Below, piece after piece: positions 32,859 to 42,001 of a stretch of 64,000 nt of DNA (its first letter is position 1; each line of letters starts with the position of its first letter). The notes under the pieces are model-generated. The model was not told where the DNA came from. It saw only the letters and a program-made list of their open reading frames with translations, and made no database searches. This DNA is from JAADHX01 sp964569385 (GTDB lineage Bacteria > Actinomycetota > Acidimicrobiia > Acidimicrobiales > Poriferisodalaceae). The position numbers and the translations under genes are program-made. The stretch covers positions 13,598 to 77,597 of the forward strand of contig CAZMUM010000025.1 of assembly GCA_964569385.1 (NCBI GenBank). Direction: 5' to 3'.

Positions 32859-33739
32859 CTCGCAAAGTTTCTGTCAGTGCGTACTACTGGATCAACCGCT
32901 GGAACAGAGACCAGGTCGAGGTCTTCGAGATCACCAGCGACTGCGGGTTCGACGGCATCGAAGTTTCGCTCTACGCCCAGCCAGACATCGACCCAGCGGC
33001 GATGCGAGACAAAGCTGAGTCGTGTGGTTTGGAGATCCTGGTGAGCACTGGGGTTCCTGCTGAGGCTGACCCCTCCAGCGAGAGTCCTTCTACGCGCGAC
33101 GCAGCCGTGGCCTACCTGACGAACTGTCTGCAGATGACAGCCGACATGGGAGCGTCGCTTCTCGGGGGTCTCACCTACTCACCATGGATGCTCTTCCCCG
33201 ATGGTGCCGATCCGGTCGGTGCCAGGGAACGAGTTGTCGAAACATTGCGCAAGGTCGGCCCTGTGGCCGAGCGCCTCGGCGTTGTGTTGTGCCTTGAACC
33301 CGTGAATCGTTTCGAGACATACGTCCTCAACACGGCCGAGCAGGGTGCGGCCATGATCGACGCCATTGGAAGTACTGCGGTTTCACTGCAGCTCGACACC
33401 TTCCATCTCAACATGGAGGAGCGCGACGCTGCGGCCTCCATCCGTTCGACAGGCAGCCGTCTCGGGCATTTCCAGGTCGCCGACAACGATCGGTCGGTGC
33501 CAGGCAAGGGTTCTATCGACTTCGCTTCGATCGGTCAGGCCTTGGACGACGTCGCCTATCAAGGGTGGATCGGGCTCGAGACCTTCCCGCACCCTGGAAC
33601 CGAAGTCGGAAACGACACCTTCACGTGGCGGCCGTTGGTTGCCGACCACGAGGACGACGCCCGTGAGGCTCTGGTTCTTATCCGGCACCTGCTCGGCGGC
33701 CCAGCCGACGCTTCAGATGGTGGGACCGGCGATGGTTAA
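32855..33739 (+). CDS. TIM-barrel sugar isomerase/epimerase
   Basis: A 294-residue xylose-isomerase-like TIM barrel related to D-tagatose/psicose 3-epimerases. Metal-site motifs are visible: LCLEPVNRFE (Glu), LQLDTFHLNMEE (Asp and His), HFQVADNDR (His) and GLETF (Glu). It would epimerise C3 of a ketose or isomerise a keto-sugar. It overlaps DUF35 by 4 bp and dhaK by 8 bp. The exact sugar cannot be read; within this cluster it would act next to the FucI/AraA-type isomerase. Confidence 0.82.
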   Translation: MTRKVSVSAYYWINRWNRDQVEVFEITSDCGFDGIEVSLYAQPDIDPAAMRDKAESCGLEILVSTGVPAEADPSSESPSTRDAAVAYLTNCLQMTADMGASLLGGLTYSPWMLFPDGADPVGARERVVETLRKVGPVAERLGVVLCLEPVNRFETYVLNTAEQGAAMIDAIGSTAVSLQLDTFHLNMEERDAAASIRSTGSRLGHFQVADNDRSVPGKGSIDFASIGQALDDVAYQGWIGLETFPHPGTEVGNDTFTWRPLVADHEDDAREALVLIRHLLGGPADASDGGTGDG

Positions 33740-34766
33740 CCGCGCGACGAAGTTCAGCAACGACACCGACCGCCTCGTGGTCGAGATGCTCGAGGGTTGG
33801 GTAATGGCCAACCCCAGCCGAATTGCGCTCAATTCCGACGGTCATGTGATCCGCGCGACACCGAAGGCCGATGGTGGCGTCGCTCTGGTCATCGGGAACG
33901 GCACAGGTCATGAGCCGGCAATGGTCGGCTTTGTGGGCCGAGGCTTGATGGACCTCAACGTTGCTGGGCCCGTGTTTGCTGCTCCAAGTGCCGCTGAGAT
34001 CGTGAAGGGAATACTTGGCGCTGATCGTGGCGGTGGCGTGTTGCTTTGCGTGTCGAACCACGAGGGCGACGTTCTGGCCGCCGAACTTGCCATCGAACTG
34101 CTCGAAGACGAAGCCGACGCGCCCGAGGTCAGGGTGGCGGTTCTGGGCGAGGACATCGGTGCAGCTTTTGAGCACCGTTCGCAACGACGTGGTGGCGCAG
34201 GGCTGTTGTTCGTTTGGAAGCTGCTGGGCGCCTATGCCGAAGGTGGCCACACGCTCGACGAATGCCACTCCCTCGCTCTGCGGGTGGCCGATCGCTGCGC
34301 ATCACTGAGCGCCACCATGACATCAGGGTCCCACCCTGTGTCCGGCGCGACACTGGCCGAAATCCCAGACGGACACGTGCTGCTTGGGTCAGGAGTCCAC
34401 GGCGAGGGCACCAATGCCGTTCCGCTTGGATCGGTTGATGATCTGATCCGCCACATGACCGTCTTGTTGTTGGCCGATGCTGTTGTCGGACAGTCGAAGC
34501 GGGTTGCTCTCGTGGTTAACAACAGTGGCTCGCTCACCGACATGGAGCTCGGCGTTATTGCCCGCTCGGCTCGTCTCGAACTCGAGAGCCGCTCCATCAC
34601 AGTGGAGCGCACTTGGTTCGGTCGTTACGCCACAACCCAGGAAGCGGCTGGTTTTGTGCTCGCCTTGTGTGCCGTGGACTCAGAGTTTCTGACGCTCTAC
34701 GACGCGCTCGCCGACGGCCCATCCTGGTCGGATTCGCCAGACTCCACTCGGGGCTCCGATGAGTGA
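33732..34766 (+). CDS. Dihydroxyacetone kinase-type subunit DhaK
   Basis: A 344-residue DAK1 protein. The substrate region has LVIGNGTGHEPAMVGFVGRGLMD, and the catalytic histidine that covalently holds the keto substrate lies in GSGVHGEGT. Together with the DhaL gene that follows, it forms an ATP- or phosphoprotein-dependent ketose kinase. Related DhaK/DhaL or fused proteins phosphorylate dihydroxyacetone, L- and D-erythrulose and other short ketoses. No DhaM (PTS) gene is present, so ATP is probably the donor. The ATG at 33732 overlaps the epimerase end by 8 bp. Confidence 0.87.
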   Translation: MVNRATKFSNDTDRLVVEMLEGWVMANPSRIALNSDGHVIRATPKADGGVALVIGNGTGHEPAMVGFVGRGLMDLNVAGPVFAAPSAAEIVKGILGADRGGGVLLCVSNHEGDVLAAELAIELLEDEADAPEVRVAVLGEDIGAAFEHRSQRRGGAGLLFVWKLLGAYAEGGHTLDECHSLALRVADRCASLSATMTSGSHPVSGATLAEIPDGHVLLGSGVHGEGTNAVPLGSVDDLIRHMTVLLLADAVVGQSKRVALVVNNSGSLTDMELGVIARSARLELESRSITVERTWFGRYATTQEAAGFVLALCAVDSEFLTLYDALADGPSWSDSPDSTRGSDE

Positions 34767-35400
34767 GGCCGGCGAGAGTTGGGCCCGCCTGATTCGGGCC
34801 GGCGCCGATGTCGTCGCAAATCGGGTCGATGAGCTGACGACCCTGGATTCGGTTGTCGGTGATGGTGACCATGGAGTGAACCTCGTCGCCGGGTTCAAAG
34901 ATGTACTGGGGCGACTCCACGCCGACCACACAATGACCGCCCCGCAGGTCCTCAAAGCGACGGGCGACGGGCTTCAGGAATCCATGGCCGGCACCGCCGG
35001 CCTGTTGCTCGGCCGGTTCTTCGTAGTGGCAAGCAAGGCCATCGAGGATCGATTCGACAGCGAGACGGTGGCCGCCGTCCTCACCACCGGTACGGCCGAG
35101 ATCGTGAAACGCGGCGGTGCGGGCGTTGGGGACCGGTCGATGGTTGACGCGCTGACCCCTGCGGCCCTGCGAGGCCGCGAACTCAGCGAGGCCGGTGTGC
35201 CTGTCGCCGAGGTTCTCGCGGCGGCCGCCGATGCGGCTCGCAAGGGCGCGGACAGCACCGCAGCACTTGTGCCGCGTGTCGGTAGGGCAGCAAGAGCAAC
35301 ACAAACCTCGGCCGGTAAGCCTGATGCAGGTGCCAGTTCGATCGCTCTCATTCTCGAGGCTTGGGCGAATGAGGAAGCTAGGAGAACCAGCGATGTCTGA
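34759..35400 (+). CDS. Dihydroxyacetone kinase-type subunit DhaL
   Basis: A 213-residue DAK2 protein. The Mg-nucleotide motif GDGDHG sits at about residues 35-40, followed by GTAGLLLGRFF and GVGDRSMVDALTP, all typical of DhaL. It provides the nucleotide for the DhaK active site. The start overlaps the dhaK end by 8 bp, and its own end overlaps the isomerase start by 8 bp, giving a translationally coupled set. Confidence 0.88.
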   Translation: MSEAGESWARLIRAGADVVANRVDELTTLDSVVGDGDHGVNLVAGFKDVLGRLHADHTMTAPQVLKATGDGLQESMAGTAGLLLGRFFVVASKAIEDRFDSETVAAVLTTGTAEIVKRGGAGVGDRSMVDALTPAALRGRELSEAGVPVAEVLAAAADAARKGADSTAALVPRVGRAARATQTSAGKPDAGASSIALILEAWANEEARRTSDV

Positions 35401-36820
35401 TCGATTGACAATTGGGTATGCCGGTGTTGCCTTCGCCAGCTATTACGCGGAAGAACACAACCAGTACGGCCGCGCTCGCGAGTACCTCACTGAATTGGCA
35501 ACGAGGATGGATGTCGACCTCGTCAGCTACGACAGCCCGATCTACGAAGCCCACGACGCTGAGTCTGCGGCCGAGATGTTCAACGAGCGCGGTGTCGATT
35601 TCCTAATCATCCAGAACGCAACGTGTGCCAGTGGTGAGACGCTGCTGCCCTTGACCAGGGTCACGAAACGCCTTGGACTGTGGGGCACCCCTGACCCGCA
35701 GCTCGAGGGTCAGGTCGAGCTGCATTCGCTTGTATCGATGAACCATTTCGCCTCGATCGTGCGGCGGTATCTGCGAGATGAGGGTATTGAATACAAGTGG
35801 TTCTTCGGAGAACCGGGCAACGAGCAGCTGACCCGCCGCCTCGAGGTGACCCTGAATGCCCTGCGGGGCCTCAAGAAGATGCAAACCGCTCGCATCGGAT
35901 GGATTGGGGGGCTGTCGCCCGGTTTCTTCAACATGGAGTTCGACATGGCACTGCTCAAGCAGCGCTTCGGGACCGAGGTCGTGGCTCTCGACATGAAACA
36001 GCTTATGGACCGGGCCAAGGCCGCTGACCCCGCCGACGTCGAACGGACGTCTCAGGAACTCTCCAGCGCAGCCAAACTTGTGCTTGTCGACAGCCGCGAG
36101 ATGACTCAAGGGGCTGCCCTGGTCGAGGGAATGCGGAACCTCGTGGCCGAAATGGACTTTGATGCCTTGGCTGTCCAGTGTTGGCCGACGTTCCAGGACG
36201 AGTACGACGTTGCTCCATGTATGGCCTATGGCTGGATGGGCTCGGAATACAACATCCCTGTGGGCTGTGAGGGCGATGTGCTCGGCACCGTAAGCATGCT
36301 GATGATGAACGGCTTGCAGGTCACTGCGCGACCACCGACATTGCTTGACCTGACCGCATTCTCAGCCGACATGGAGGCCGTGCTCATGTGGCACTGCGGT
36401 GTCTCGCCTCGTACCTGGGCCAACGAAGACGGCGTTTCGTGGGTCCCGCATACCACCCTCGGTCGCAAGAGCGAGAACACCTACGGTGTTGCAGGCGACA
36501 TGGTCTTTGCCGCACAACCGGTGACGATCAGCTATCTCAGCGGAGACGCATCCGAGCTTCTGATCCTCACCGCCGACATAGTGGAACGGCCCGAAAAGGG
36601 GTTTGACGGAACGCGCGGCTGGTTCACCAACTTCAAGCTGAACAACGAGGCGATCAGCGTCGCGGACCTGGTCAACACCCTTGTCGTTCGGGGTCAACAA
36701 CACCACTACGCGGTGGCTTCGGCCACTTTGGGTTCTGAACTCCTCGAGGTCGCGGCGTGGGCCGACCTTGAGGTTGTAACGAAGGTCCCCTACGGCGACC
36801 ACATGCAACGTAACCAATGA
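35393..36820 (+). CDS. L-fucose/L-arabinose isomerase family protein
   Basis: A 475-residue FucI/AraA-family protein. The C-terminal catalytic half contains VQCWPTFQDEYDVAPCMAYG and VGCEGDVLGTVSMLMMNG, typical of the family's metal-binding glutamate region, and later histidines around MWHCGVSP. The family converts aldoses to ketoses; its divergent branches include a sulfoquinovose isomerase. Here it likely feeds a ketose to the DhaKL kinase. The ATG at 35393 has AGGAG 8 bp upstream, which decides the start. Confidence 0.8.
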   Translation: MSDRLTIGYAGVAFASYYAEEHNQYGRAREYLTELATRMDVDLVSYDSPIYEAHDAESAAEMFNERGVDFLIIQNATCASGETLLPLTRVTKRLGLWGTPDPQLEGQVELHSLVSMNHFASIVRRYLRDEGIEYKWFFGEPGNEQLTRRLEVTLNALRGLKKMQTARIGWIGGLSPGFFNMEFDMALLKQRFGTEVVALDMKQLMDRAKAADPADVERTSQELSSAAKLVLVDSREMTQGAALVEGMRNLVAEMDFDALAVQCWPTFQDEYDVAPCMAYGWMGSEYNIPVGCEGDVLGTVSMLMMNGLQVTARPPTLLDLTAFSADMEAVLMWHCGVSPRTWANEDGVSWVPHTTLGRKSENTYGVAGDMVFAAQPVTISYLSGDASELLILTADIVERPEKGFDGTRGWFTNFKLNNEAISVADLVNTLVVRGQQHHYAVASATLGSELLEVAAWADLEVVTKVPYGDHMQRNQ

Positions 36821-36845
36821 ATTCGATTAACAACGGGAGAGAGTT

Positions 36846-38192
36846 ATGAGGAAAACTAAACGATCACTGCCAATTCTGCTGATGGCTATTGCTTTGTTGG
36901 CAGCCGCGTGCGGCGACAGTGACGACGACAGCAATTCCGGCCCCACTGCGGAGGACAGTACAACGACGGCGGCCACCGTTGCCCCTGAACCGGCAGATGA
37001 GCCGGCGGACGAACCCGAGGCTCCCGCCGCGCCAGGCGAAGAGTTGATTGCCGGGTACGCCGACTGGGATGCCGTGTTGGCTGAAGCCGACGGCCAAACT
37101 GTGAACTTCTACCTATGGGGCGGAAGCGACAAAATCAACGCCGACGTTGATAACGACATCGGGGCACAAGTCAGTGAACTCTTTGGGGTAACGCTCAACC
37201 GCGTTCCACTCGGCGACACCGCTGATGCCGTGAACCTCGTTCTGAACGAGATCGAGGCCGGTCAGACCACCGGTGGGTCCGTCGACATGATCTGGATCAA
37301 CGGCGAGAACTTCCGCACCCTCAAGGACGCCGACGCGCTGTTGGCTGCATGGTCAGAAGCGCTTCCCAACGCGGTATTCGTAAACTGGGACGACCCATCA
37401 GTCGCGAACGATTTCGGAGAACCAGTCGAGGGAACCGAGTCACCCTGGGGTCATGCCCAGTTCGTGTTCGAGTTCAACACTGAGCTGGTTGGTGACGTTG
37501 CCCCTGATTCGTTCGAGGACCTCCAAGCGTGGATCCACGAGAACCCAGGGCTGTTCACCTATCCTGCCGTGCCCGACTTCACCGGTTCGGTGTTCCTCCG
37601 TCACCTCTTCTACTGGGCTGCTGGCGGCAGCGAAGCGTTTGCGGGCCCCTTCGATCAGGAGGTCTTTGACCAGTACGCCCCGACTGTCTGGGAGTACCTG
37701 AACGACATTGGACCAAGCCTGTGGCGCGGCGGTGATACCTACCCGACCGAAGCGGCGGTGCAGCAGGACCTTCTGGCCAACCAGGAAGTTGCCTTCTCGA
37801 TGTCGTACAACCCGTCGAATGCGACGACCCAGATCATCGATGGTGTCTATCCCGACACCATCCGGACGTTCATCCCGGTCACCGGTTCGATCTCGAACAA
37901 CAACTACGTGACGATCCCATCGAACGCCGGCAATGCTGCCGGTGCGTTGGTCGTGGCGAACTACATGTTGAGCGAGGAATATCAGCTGAAAATGACGGAC
38001 CCGAACGGCTGGGGCTGGTTGACCGCAACTGACCCGAACCGCTGGAGCGATGAGGCCCAAGCGACGCTCGCTGGATACGAGGCTGGCGTTGCCACCCTGC
38101 CACAAACCATCCTGAACGCGAATGCGTTACCGGAGCCTTCTGCTGACTGGGTAGAGGCAATGGAACAAGGCTGGCTCGACAACGTCCTGTAG
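36846..38192 (+). CDS. ABC importer substrate-binding lipoprotein (YnjB-like)
   Basis: A 448-residue lipoprotein (ALLAAACGD, Cys near residue 22) with an acidic Pro/Glu/Ala linker to about residue 60. The mature domain has YnjB-family phrases: VNFYLWGGSDKINADVDN, LGDTADAVNLVLNEIEAG, and GSVDMIWINGENF. The ligand of YnjB proteins is not established; the neighbours suggest a nucleoside or sugar derivative. A GGGAGAG Shine-Dalgarno precedes the ATG. A large hairpin follows the stop codon. Confidence 0.85.
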   Translation: MRKTKRSLPILLMAIALLAAACGDSDDDSNSGPTAEDSTTTAATVAPEPADEPADEPEAPAAPGEELIAGYADWDAVLAEADGQTVNFYLWGGSDKINADVDNDIGAQVSELFGVTLNRVPLGDTADAVNLVLNEIEAGQTTGGSVDMIWINGENFRTLKDADALLAAWSEALPNAVFVNWDDPSVANDFGEPVEGTESPWGHAQFVFEFNTELVGDVAPDSFEDLQAWIHENPGLFTYPAVPDFTGSVFLRHLFYWAAGGSEAFAGPFDQEVFDQYAPTVWEYLNDIGPSLWRGGDTYPTEAAVQQDLLANQEVAFSMSYNPSNATTQIIDGVYPDTIRTFIPVTGSISNNNYVTIPSNAGNAAGALVVANYMLSEEYQLKMTDPNGWGWLTATDPNRWSDEAQATLAGYEAGVATLPQTILNANALPEPSADWVEAMEQGWLDNVL

Positions 38193-38221
38193 GACATGAA
38201 GCAGTAAGGCACTTCTGCCTT

Positions 38222-38271
38222 CCGCCAGGGGGTGGCGTCGATGCATCAAACATCGGACCACCTCCTGGCGG
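38222..38271 (+). promoter_or_regulatory. Large intercistronic hairpin between binding protein and permeases
   Basis: Arms 38222-38235 and 38258-38271 pair over 14 bp with one G-U. An inner stem, CGATG (38239-38243) with CATCG (38251-38255), extends it. There is no T-run. Such hairpins between a binding-protein gene and its permeases usually stabilise or enrich the binding-protein mRNA. Confidence 0.65.
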
Positions 38272-38347
38272 CACTGACCCTCGTTGTCGGAGCCTCAGAC
38301 CGACGCGACTGCCACCGGCCGCCGAGCACTGAACGGAAAGGAGTTTC

Positions 38348-39223
38348 GTGAGGCTGCGTTACCTGCAATATCGAGAGTGGCTTCGGGTGCCGCTGATGCT
38401 GACGCCCGCCGTGCTCATACTTGGCGCGCTGTTCGGCTTTGGCATGTTTCTTGGCGCGGCTCGAAGCTTTGGGTATTCGCCTTATCGTGACGACAACCTG
38501 CTCACCTTGGAGCACTATCGGTCCGTCATCGAGAACGACCGGTTTGTCTCTTCGTTCGTATTGACCTTTCAGATCGCATTGATTTCGACGGTTTTGTCGA
38601 TGATCATTGCGGTTGCAATCGCTCTTGTCCTACGCAATCGGTTCCGTGGGCAAGGGTTCGCAACGTTCGTATTCCAGGTGCCGTTGCCGGTTCCACACCT
38701 GGTTGCTGCGAGCGCCATGTTGCTGTTGGTCACTCAGAGCGGGATCATCTCTCGTTTGACAGTTGCGATGGGAGTCACTCAAACGCCGGCTGATTTCCCG
38801 GTGCTTACCTTTGACGCCTGGGGGATTTCGATCATCTTGTCGTACCTCTGGAAGGAGGTGCCCTTCATCGGCCTCGTTGTGTTGGCGATACTCAAGGGCA
38901 TTGGGCCACAGTTCGAAGAGTTGGCCATGTCGTTGGGGGCCTCGAGGTGGCAGCGCTTCCGCTACGTGATCTTGCCTCTGATAATGCCCGGATTGCTTTC
39001 GAGTTCGGTCATTGTGTTTGCGTTCGCGTTCTCCAGTTATGAGATCCCGCTGCTGCTCGGCGTGCCGGACCCAGCGGTGCTCTCTGTGTTTTCGTTCCGC
39101 CTCTTCAACGATCCCGACATAACTTTGCGCCCTCAAGCCATGGCTGCATCCATGGTCTTGGCGATCTCGGCTCTGCTGTTCCTGCTCCTGTATCGCAGGC
39201 TCGCTCGAAAGACGTTCGGATGA
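38348..39223 (+). CDS. ABC importer permease 1
   Basis: A 291-residue permease with about six membrane helices. The EAA-like loop is visible as EELAMSLGASRWQRFRYVILPLIMPG (about residues 195-220). It starts at a GTG and overlaps the second permease gene by 4 bp. With permease 2 it forms the membrane channel of the YnjBCD-like importer. Confidence 0.87.
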   Translation: MRLRYLQYREWLRVPLMLTPAVLILGALFGFGMFLGAARSFGYSPYRDDNLLTLEHYRSVIENDRFVSSFVLTFQIALISTVLSMIIAVAIALVLRNRFRGQGFATFVFQVPLPVPHLVAASAMLLLVTQSGIISRLTVAMGVTQTPADFPVLTFDAWGISIILSYLWKEVPFIGLVVLAILKGIGPQFEELAMSLGASRWQRFRYVILPLIMPGLLSSSVIVFAFAFSSYEIPLLLGVPDPAVLSVFSFRLFNDPDITLRPQAMAASMVLAISALLFLLLYRRLARKTFG

Positions 39224-40062
39224 CCAAGCCCGCTCCGAGTCGAGACGAGCAACGGTTGGTGTCGACGGCTGTTCAGCGACTCGCCGTCGCGTCGATCATC
39301 TTCGCAGTGGTCGTGCCGCTGATTGCGCTGTTCATCTGGTCATTCGCCTTTCGCTGGTTCTTCCCAGACTTGTTGCCAGAGACTTGGGGGCTTGGGTCGT
39401 GGGAATACGTGAGATCGCCAAGTTCCAAGGTGCTGTCGAGCATGTGGAACAGCATCACCCTCGGCCTTCTTGTCTGTGTTATGGCACTCGCCGTTGGGTT
39501 GCCCGCGAGCCGCGCCCTCGGGCTCTATGAGTTTCGAGGCAAAGGCGCCGTTGAGCTCTTCTTGATGGCCCCCATCATCGTGCCTCCGCTGGTGTCGGTT
39601 ATGGGCATCCACGTCACCTTCATCAAGCTCGGGCTCACGGGTTCGTTCCTTGGCGTGGCGCTTGTCCATCTGATTCCCTCGATTCCGTACTTCGTGCTGG
39701 TCATGTCGGGGGTGTTCGCCAACTACGGGACAGAGTTGGAAGATACGGCCCGATCTCTGGGCGCTGGCCCGATCCGTGTGTTCTTCCTGGTTACCCTGCC
39801 GGCGATCGCGCCTGGGCTTTCCGTGGCGCTGATGTTCACGTTCCTGATCTCCTGGGGCCAATACATAACCACGTTGCTCATTGGTAGTGGACGCGTGACA
39901 ACGTTGCCAATTGTGCTGTTTCCGCTACTCACTGGGCCGAACAAGGCCAACGCGGCCGCAGTTAGTCTTGTTCTCATTGCGCCGGCGCTCATCGCTTTGG
40001 TACTCACTTCCCGTCAACTAAGTCGGGATTCAACAACCCTTGGGGGGTTCGGCCGACTGTGA
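39220..40062 (+). CDS. ABC importer permease 2
   Basis: A 280-residue permease with about six helices and the EAA loop LEDTARSLGAGPIRVFFLVTLPAIAPG (about residues 173-198). It overlaps its neighbours by 4 bp on both sides. Having two separate permeases agrees with the CysTW/PotBC-like class; YnjC of E. coli is a fusion of the two. Confidence 0.87.
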   Translation: MTKPAPSRDEQRLVSTAVQRLAVASIIFAVVVPLIALFIWSFAFRWFFPDLLPETWGLGSWEYVRSPSSKVLSSMWNSITLGLLVCVMALAVGLPASRALGLYEFRGKGAVELFLMAPIIVPPLVSVMGIHVTFIKLGLTGSFLGVALVHLIPSIPYFVLVMSGVFANYGTELEDTARSLGAGPIRVFFLVTLPAIAPGLSVALMFTFLISWGQYITTLLIGSGRVTTLPIVLFPLLTGPNKANAAAVSLVLIAPALIALVLTSRQLSRDSTTLGGFGRL

Positions 40063-41150
40063 CTTCGGTAAGCATCCACTCACTCACGAGACGTTTCGGC
40101 CCGACGGTGGCCGTGGACGATCTGAACATCGACATAACCAGCGGCGAGATGATAGCCCTGCTGGGTCCGTCCGGTTGTGGCAAGACAACCACGCTGAGAA
40201 TGTTGAGCGGCTTGCTCACCCCGACAGAAGGAGATATCACCTTCGACGGTAAGTCCATCCTTGGCGTACCGACCGAGAAACGCGGGGCGGTGATGGTGTT
40301 CCAGAAGCACCTGCTGTTTCCGACGATGACAGTCGCAGAGAACATCGGGTTCGGTTTGAAGATGGCCCGCAAATCGAAGGCCGAGATCTCTGAGACCGTG
40401 GGGGAGATGCTCGAACGGGTTCAGCTCGTCGGATACGGCGGCCGTGGCGCCCACGAGCTCTCCGGAGGTCAGCAACAACGGGTGGCGTTGGCGCGTGCGT
40501 TGGCGGTTAGGCCAAAGGTGTTGTTGCTCGACGAACCGCTGGCCAACCTCGATGCCAACCTTCGTGTCGACATGCGAGGCCAGATTCGCGACATGCAACT
40601 CGAAATGGGTATCACGGCAATCTTTGTCACTCACGATCAAGAGGAGGCCGTGATGCTGGCCGACCGTGTCGCACTCATGACCGATGGTCGTCTACGTCAG
40701 CTTGGAAAACCAGAGGACTTCTACCGGCGACCGGTTAGCGCCGAGGTTTCAGGCTTCTTCAGGAACACGAACTTCCTGCCCGGAACGCTCTCTGGCAACA
40801 CTGTTGCCACCGAAGCCGGGCCACTACGGATCGATGAGGTGAGTCCGGCTGTGTCAGACGGACCGGTGCTGGTAACTGTGCGGCCTGAGGCCGTTGAGGT
40901 TGGGCCGGGCGACAATACTGTTAGCGCGGTCGTGCGCACAGCGATCTTCATGGGTACCTACACCCACCTTCAGGTCGACATTCGGGGCAACAGCTGGGAC
41001 ATTCATTCGCGGGTATCGAGCCGTGTCGTGGTGGGCGACACCATCGATGTACAACTGCCTGCTGAGTCCCTCTGGGCCCTGCCAGACGACCCTGGGCGTG
41101 CGTCTAAACCAAGCTCGGATTACCTGACAGATGTCGGGACCGCCGAATGA
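40059..41150 (+). CDS. ABC importer ATPase
   Basis: A 363-residue ATPase of the PotA/CysA type. Walker A is GPSGCGKTT, the signature is ELSGGQQQRVALARAL, Walker B is VLLLDEPLANLD, and the switch histidine lies in FVTHDQEEA. A TOBE domain follows (about residues 250-345). GTG start with 4-bp overlaps to permease 2 and to the aldolase gene. Confidence 0.93.
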   Translation: MTSVSIHSLTRRFGPTVAVDDLNIDITSGEMIALLGPSGCGKTTTLRMLSGLLTPTEGDITFDGKSILGVPTEKRGAVMVFQKHLLFPTMTVAENIGFGLKMARKSKAEISETVGEMLERVQLVGYGGRGAHELSGGQQQRVALARALAVRPKVLLLDEPLANLDANLRVDMRGQIRDMQLEMGITAIFVTHDQEEAVMLADRVALMTDGRLRQLGKPEDFYRRPVSAEVSGFFRNTNFLPGTLSGNTVATEAGPLRIDEVSPAVSDGPVLVTVRPEAVEVGPGDNTVSAVVRTAIFMGTYTHLQVDIRGNSWDIHSRVSSRVVVGDTIDVQLPAESLWALPDDPGRASKPSSDYLTDVGTAE

Positions 41151-42001
41151 ACGAGTCGTCGATCGACCTTCCACTTGGTCCGGTGACCCTGGCAGTAGAT
41201 CATGTCAAAGCGATGCGTGCTTGCCTCGCTGGTGAAGTGTCGGCGGTGCAGCTTGGGCAGATCAAGAAACAGCTGTCAGCGGCTGGCGACGTTTCAGTCC
41301 TGACCGATCCTGAGCATGGCTTGCAGGCCGTCAGAGAGACCCTGGGCGCGAATCAACGCCTGGTTGTGTCGATCGAGGATGGTGACTACGCAAGCCCTGA
41401 AGTTCCACCTAGAAAACTCGATGGCTGGGATGTTGGAAGGATTACCGAAGCCGGAGCCGACTTCATCAAGTGCTTCTTCTGGTATGAACCGGGGCCCGAC
41501 GGGCTCCGCGCGCGACAGTTCTTGGCCGAGGTCGTCCGCGAGTGTGAGGTCAACGGCATCCCGCTCATGGCCGAGCCGATATTGATTCCGTCGGACGGCG
41601 GCGGTCACTCTTCGGGCCAGCATGGCGAACGACTGTTGGAGATGGTGCGGGAGTTGAGCGATTCGGGAGCGACCGCGTTGAAGCTCGAGTTTGCCGGTGG
41701 AGCGACGGGTCCAATGGCGTCGGGCGCCGAGGTCAGCGCTGCCATCACGGAGTTGTCGTCGGTGCCGTGGTACCTGCTGTCGCAGGGTGTTTCGTTCGAG
41801 GTATTCCAGAAACAACTGGTGGTGGCCATCGCCGGTGGAGCGTCGGGATGTGTTGTCGGGCGGGCAGTGTGGTGCGACCTGATCACCGCCGACGGCCTGA
41901 ACGACCGGGCGGGCGGTATTCTGCGCGATCGGCTGTTGGTGCTTCAAGACATTGTCAAGGGTCAAACCGACGAATCCTTGAAATTGGGGGAAGTGCTGTG
42001 A
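41147..42001 (+). CDS. Class I aldolase, LacD/SqiA-like
   Basis: A 284-residue TIM barrel of the tagatose-bisphosphate/sulfofructose-phosphate aldolase family. The probable Schiff-base lysine is K179 in ALKLEFAG. Other family segments are DFIKCFFWYEPG, MAEPILIPSDGG, and PWYLLSQGVSFEVFQKQL followed by GGASGCVVGRAVWCDL. It would cleave a ketose-1-phosphate to DHAP plus an aldehyde. In this cluster the kinase DhaKL would supply the phosphate ester (inference). Overlaps are 4 bp on both sides. Confidence 0.8.
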   Translation: MNESSIDLPLGPVTLAVDHVKAMRACLAGEVSAVQLGQIKKQLSAAGDVSVLTDPEHGLQAVRETLGANQRLVVSIEDGDYASPEVPPRKLDGWDVGRITEAGADFIKCFFWYEPGPDGLRARQFLAEVVRECEVNGIPLMAEPILIPSDGGGHSSGQHGERLLEMVRELSDSGATALKLEFAGGATGPMASGAEVSAAITELSSVPWYLLSQGVSFEVFQKQLVVAIAGGASGCVVGRAVWCDLITADGLNDRAGGILRDRLLVLQDIVKGQTDESLKLGEVL

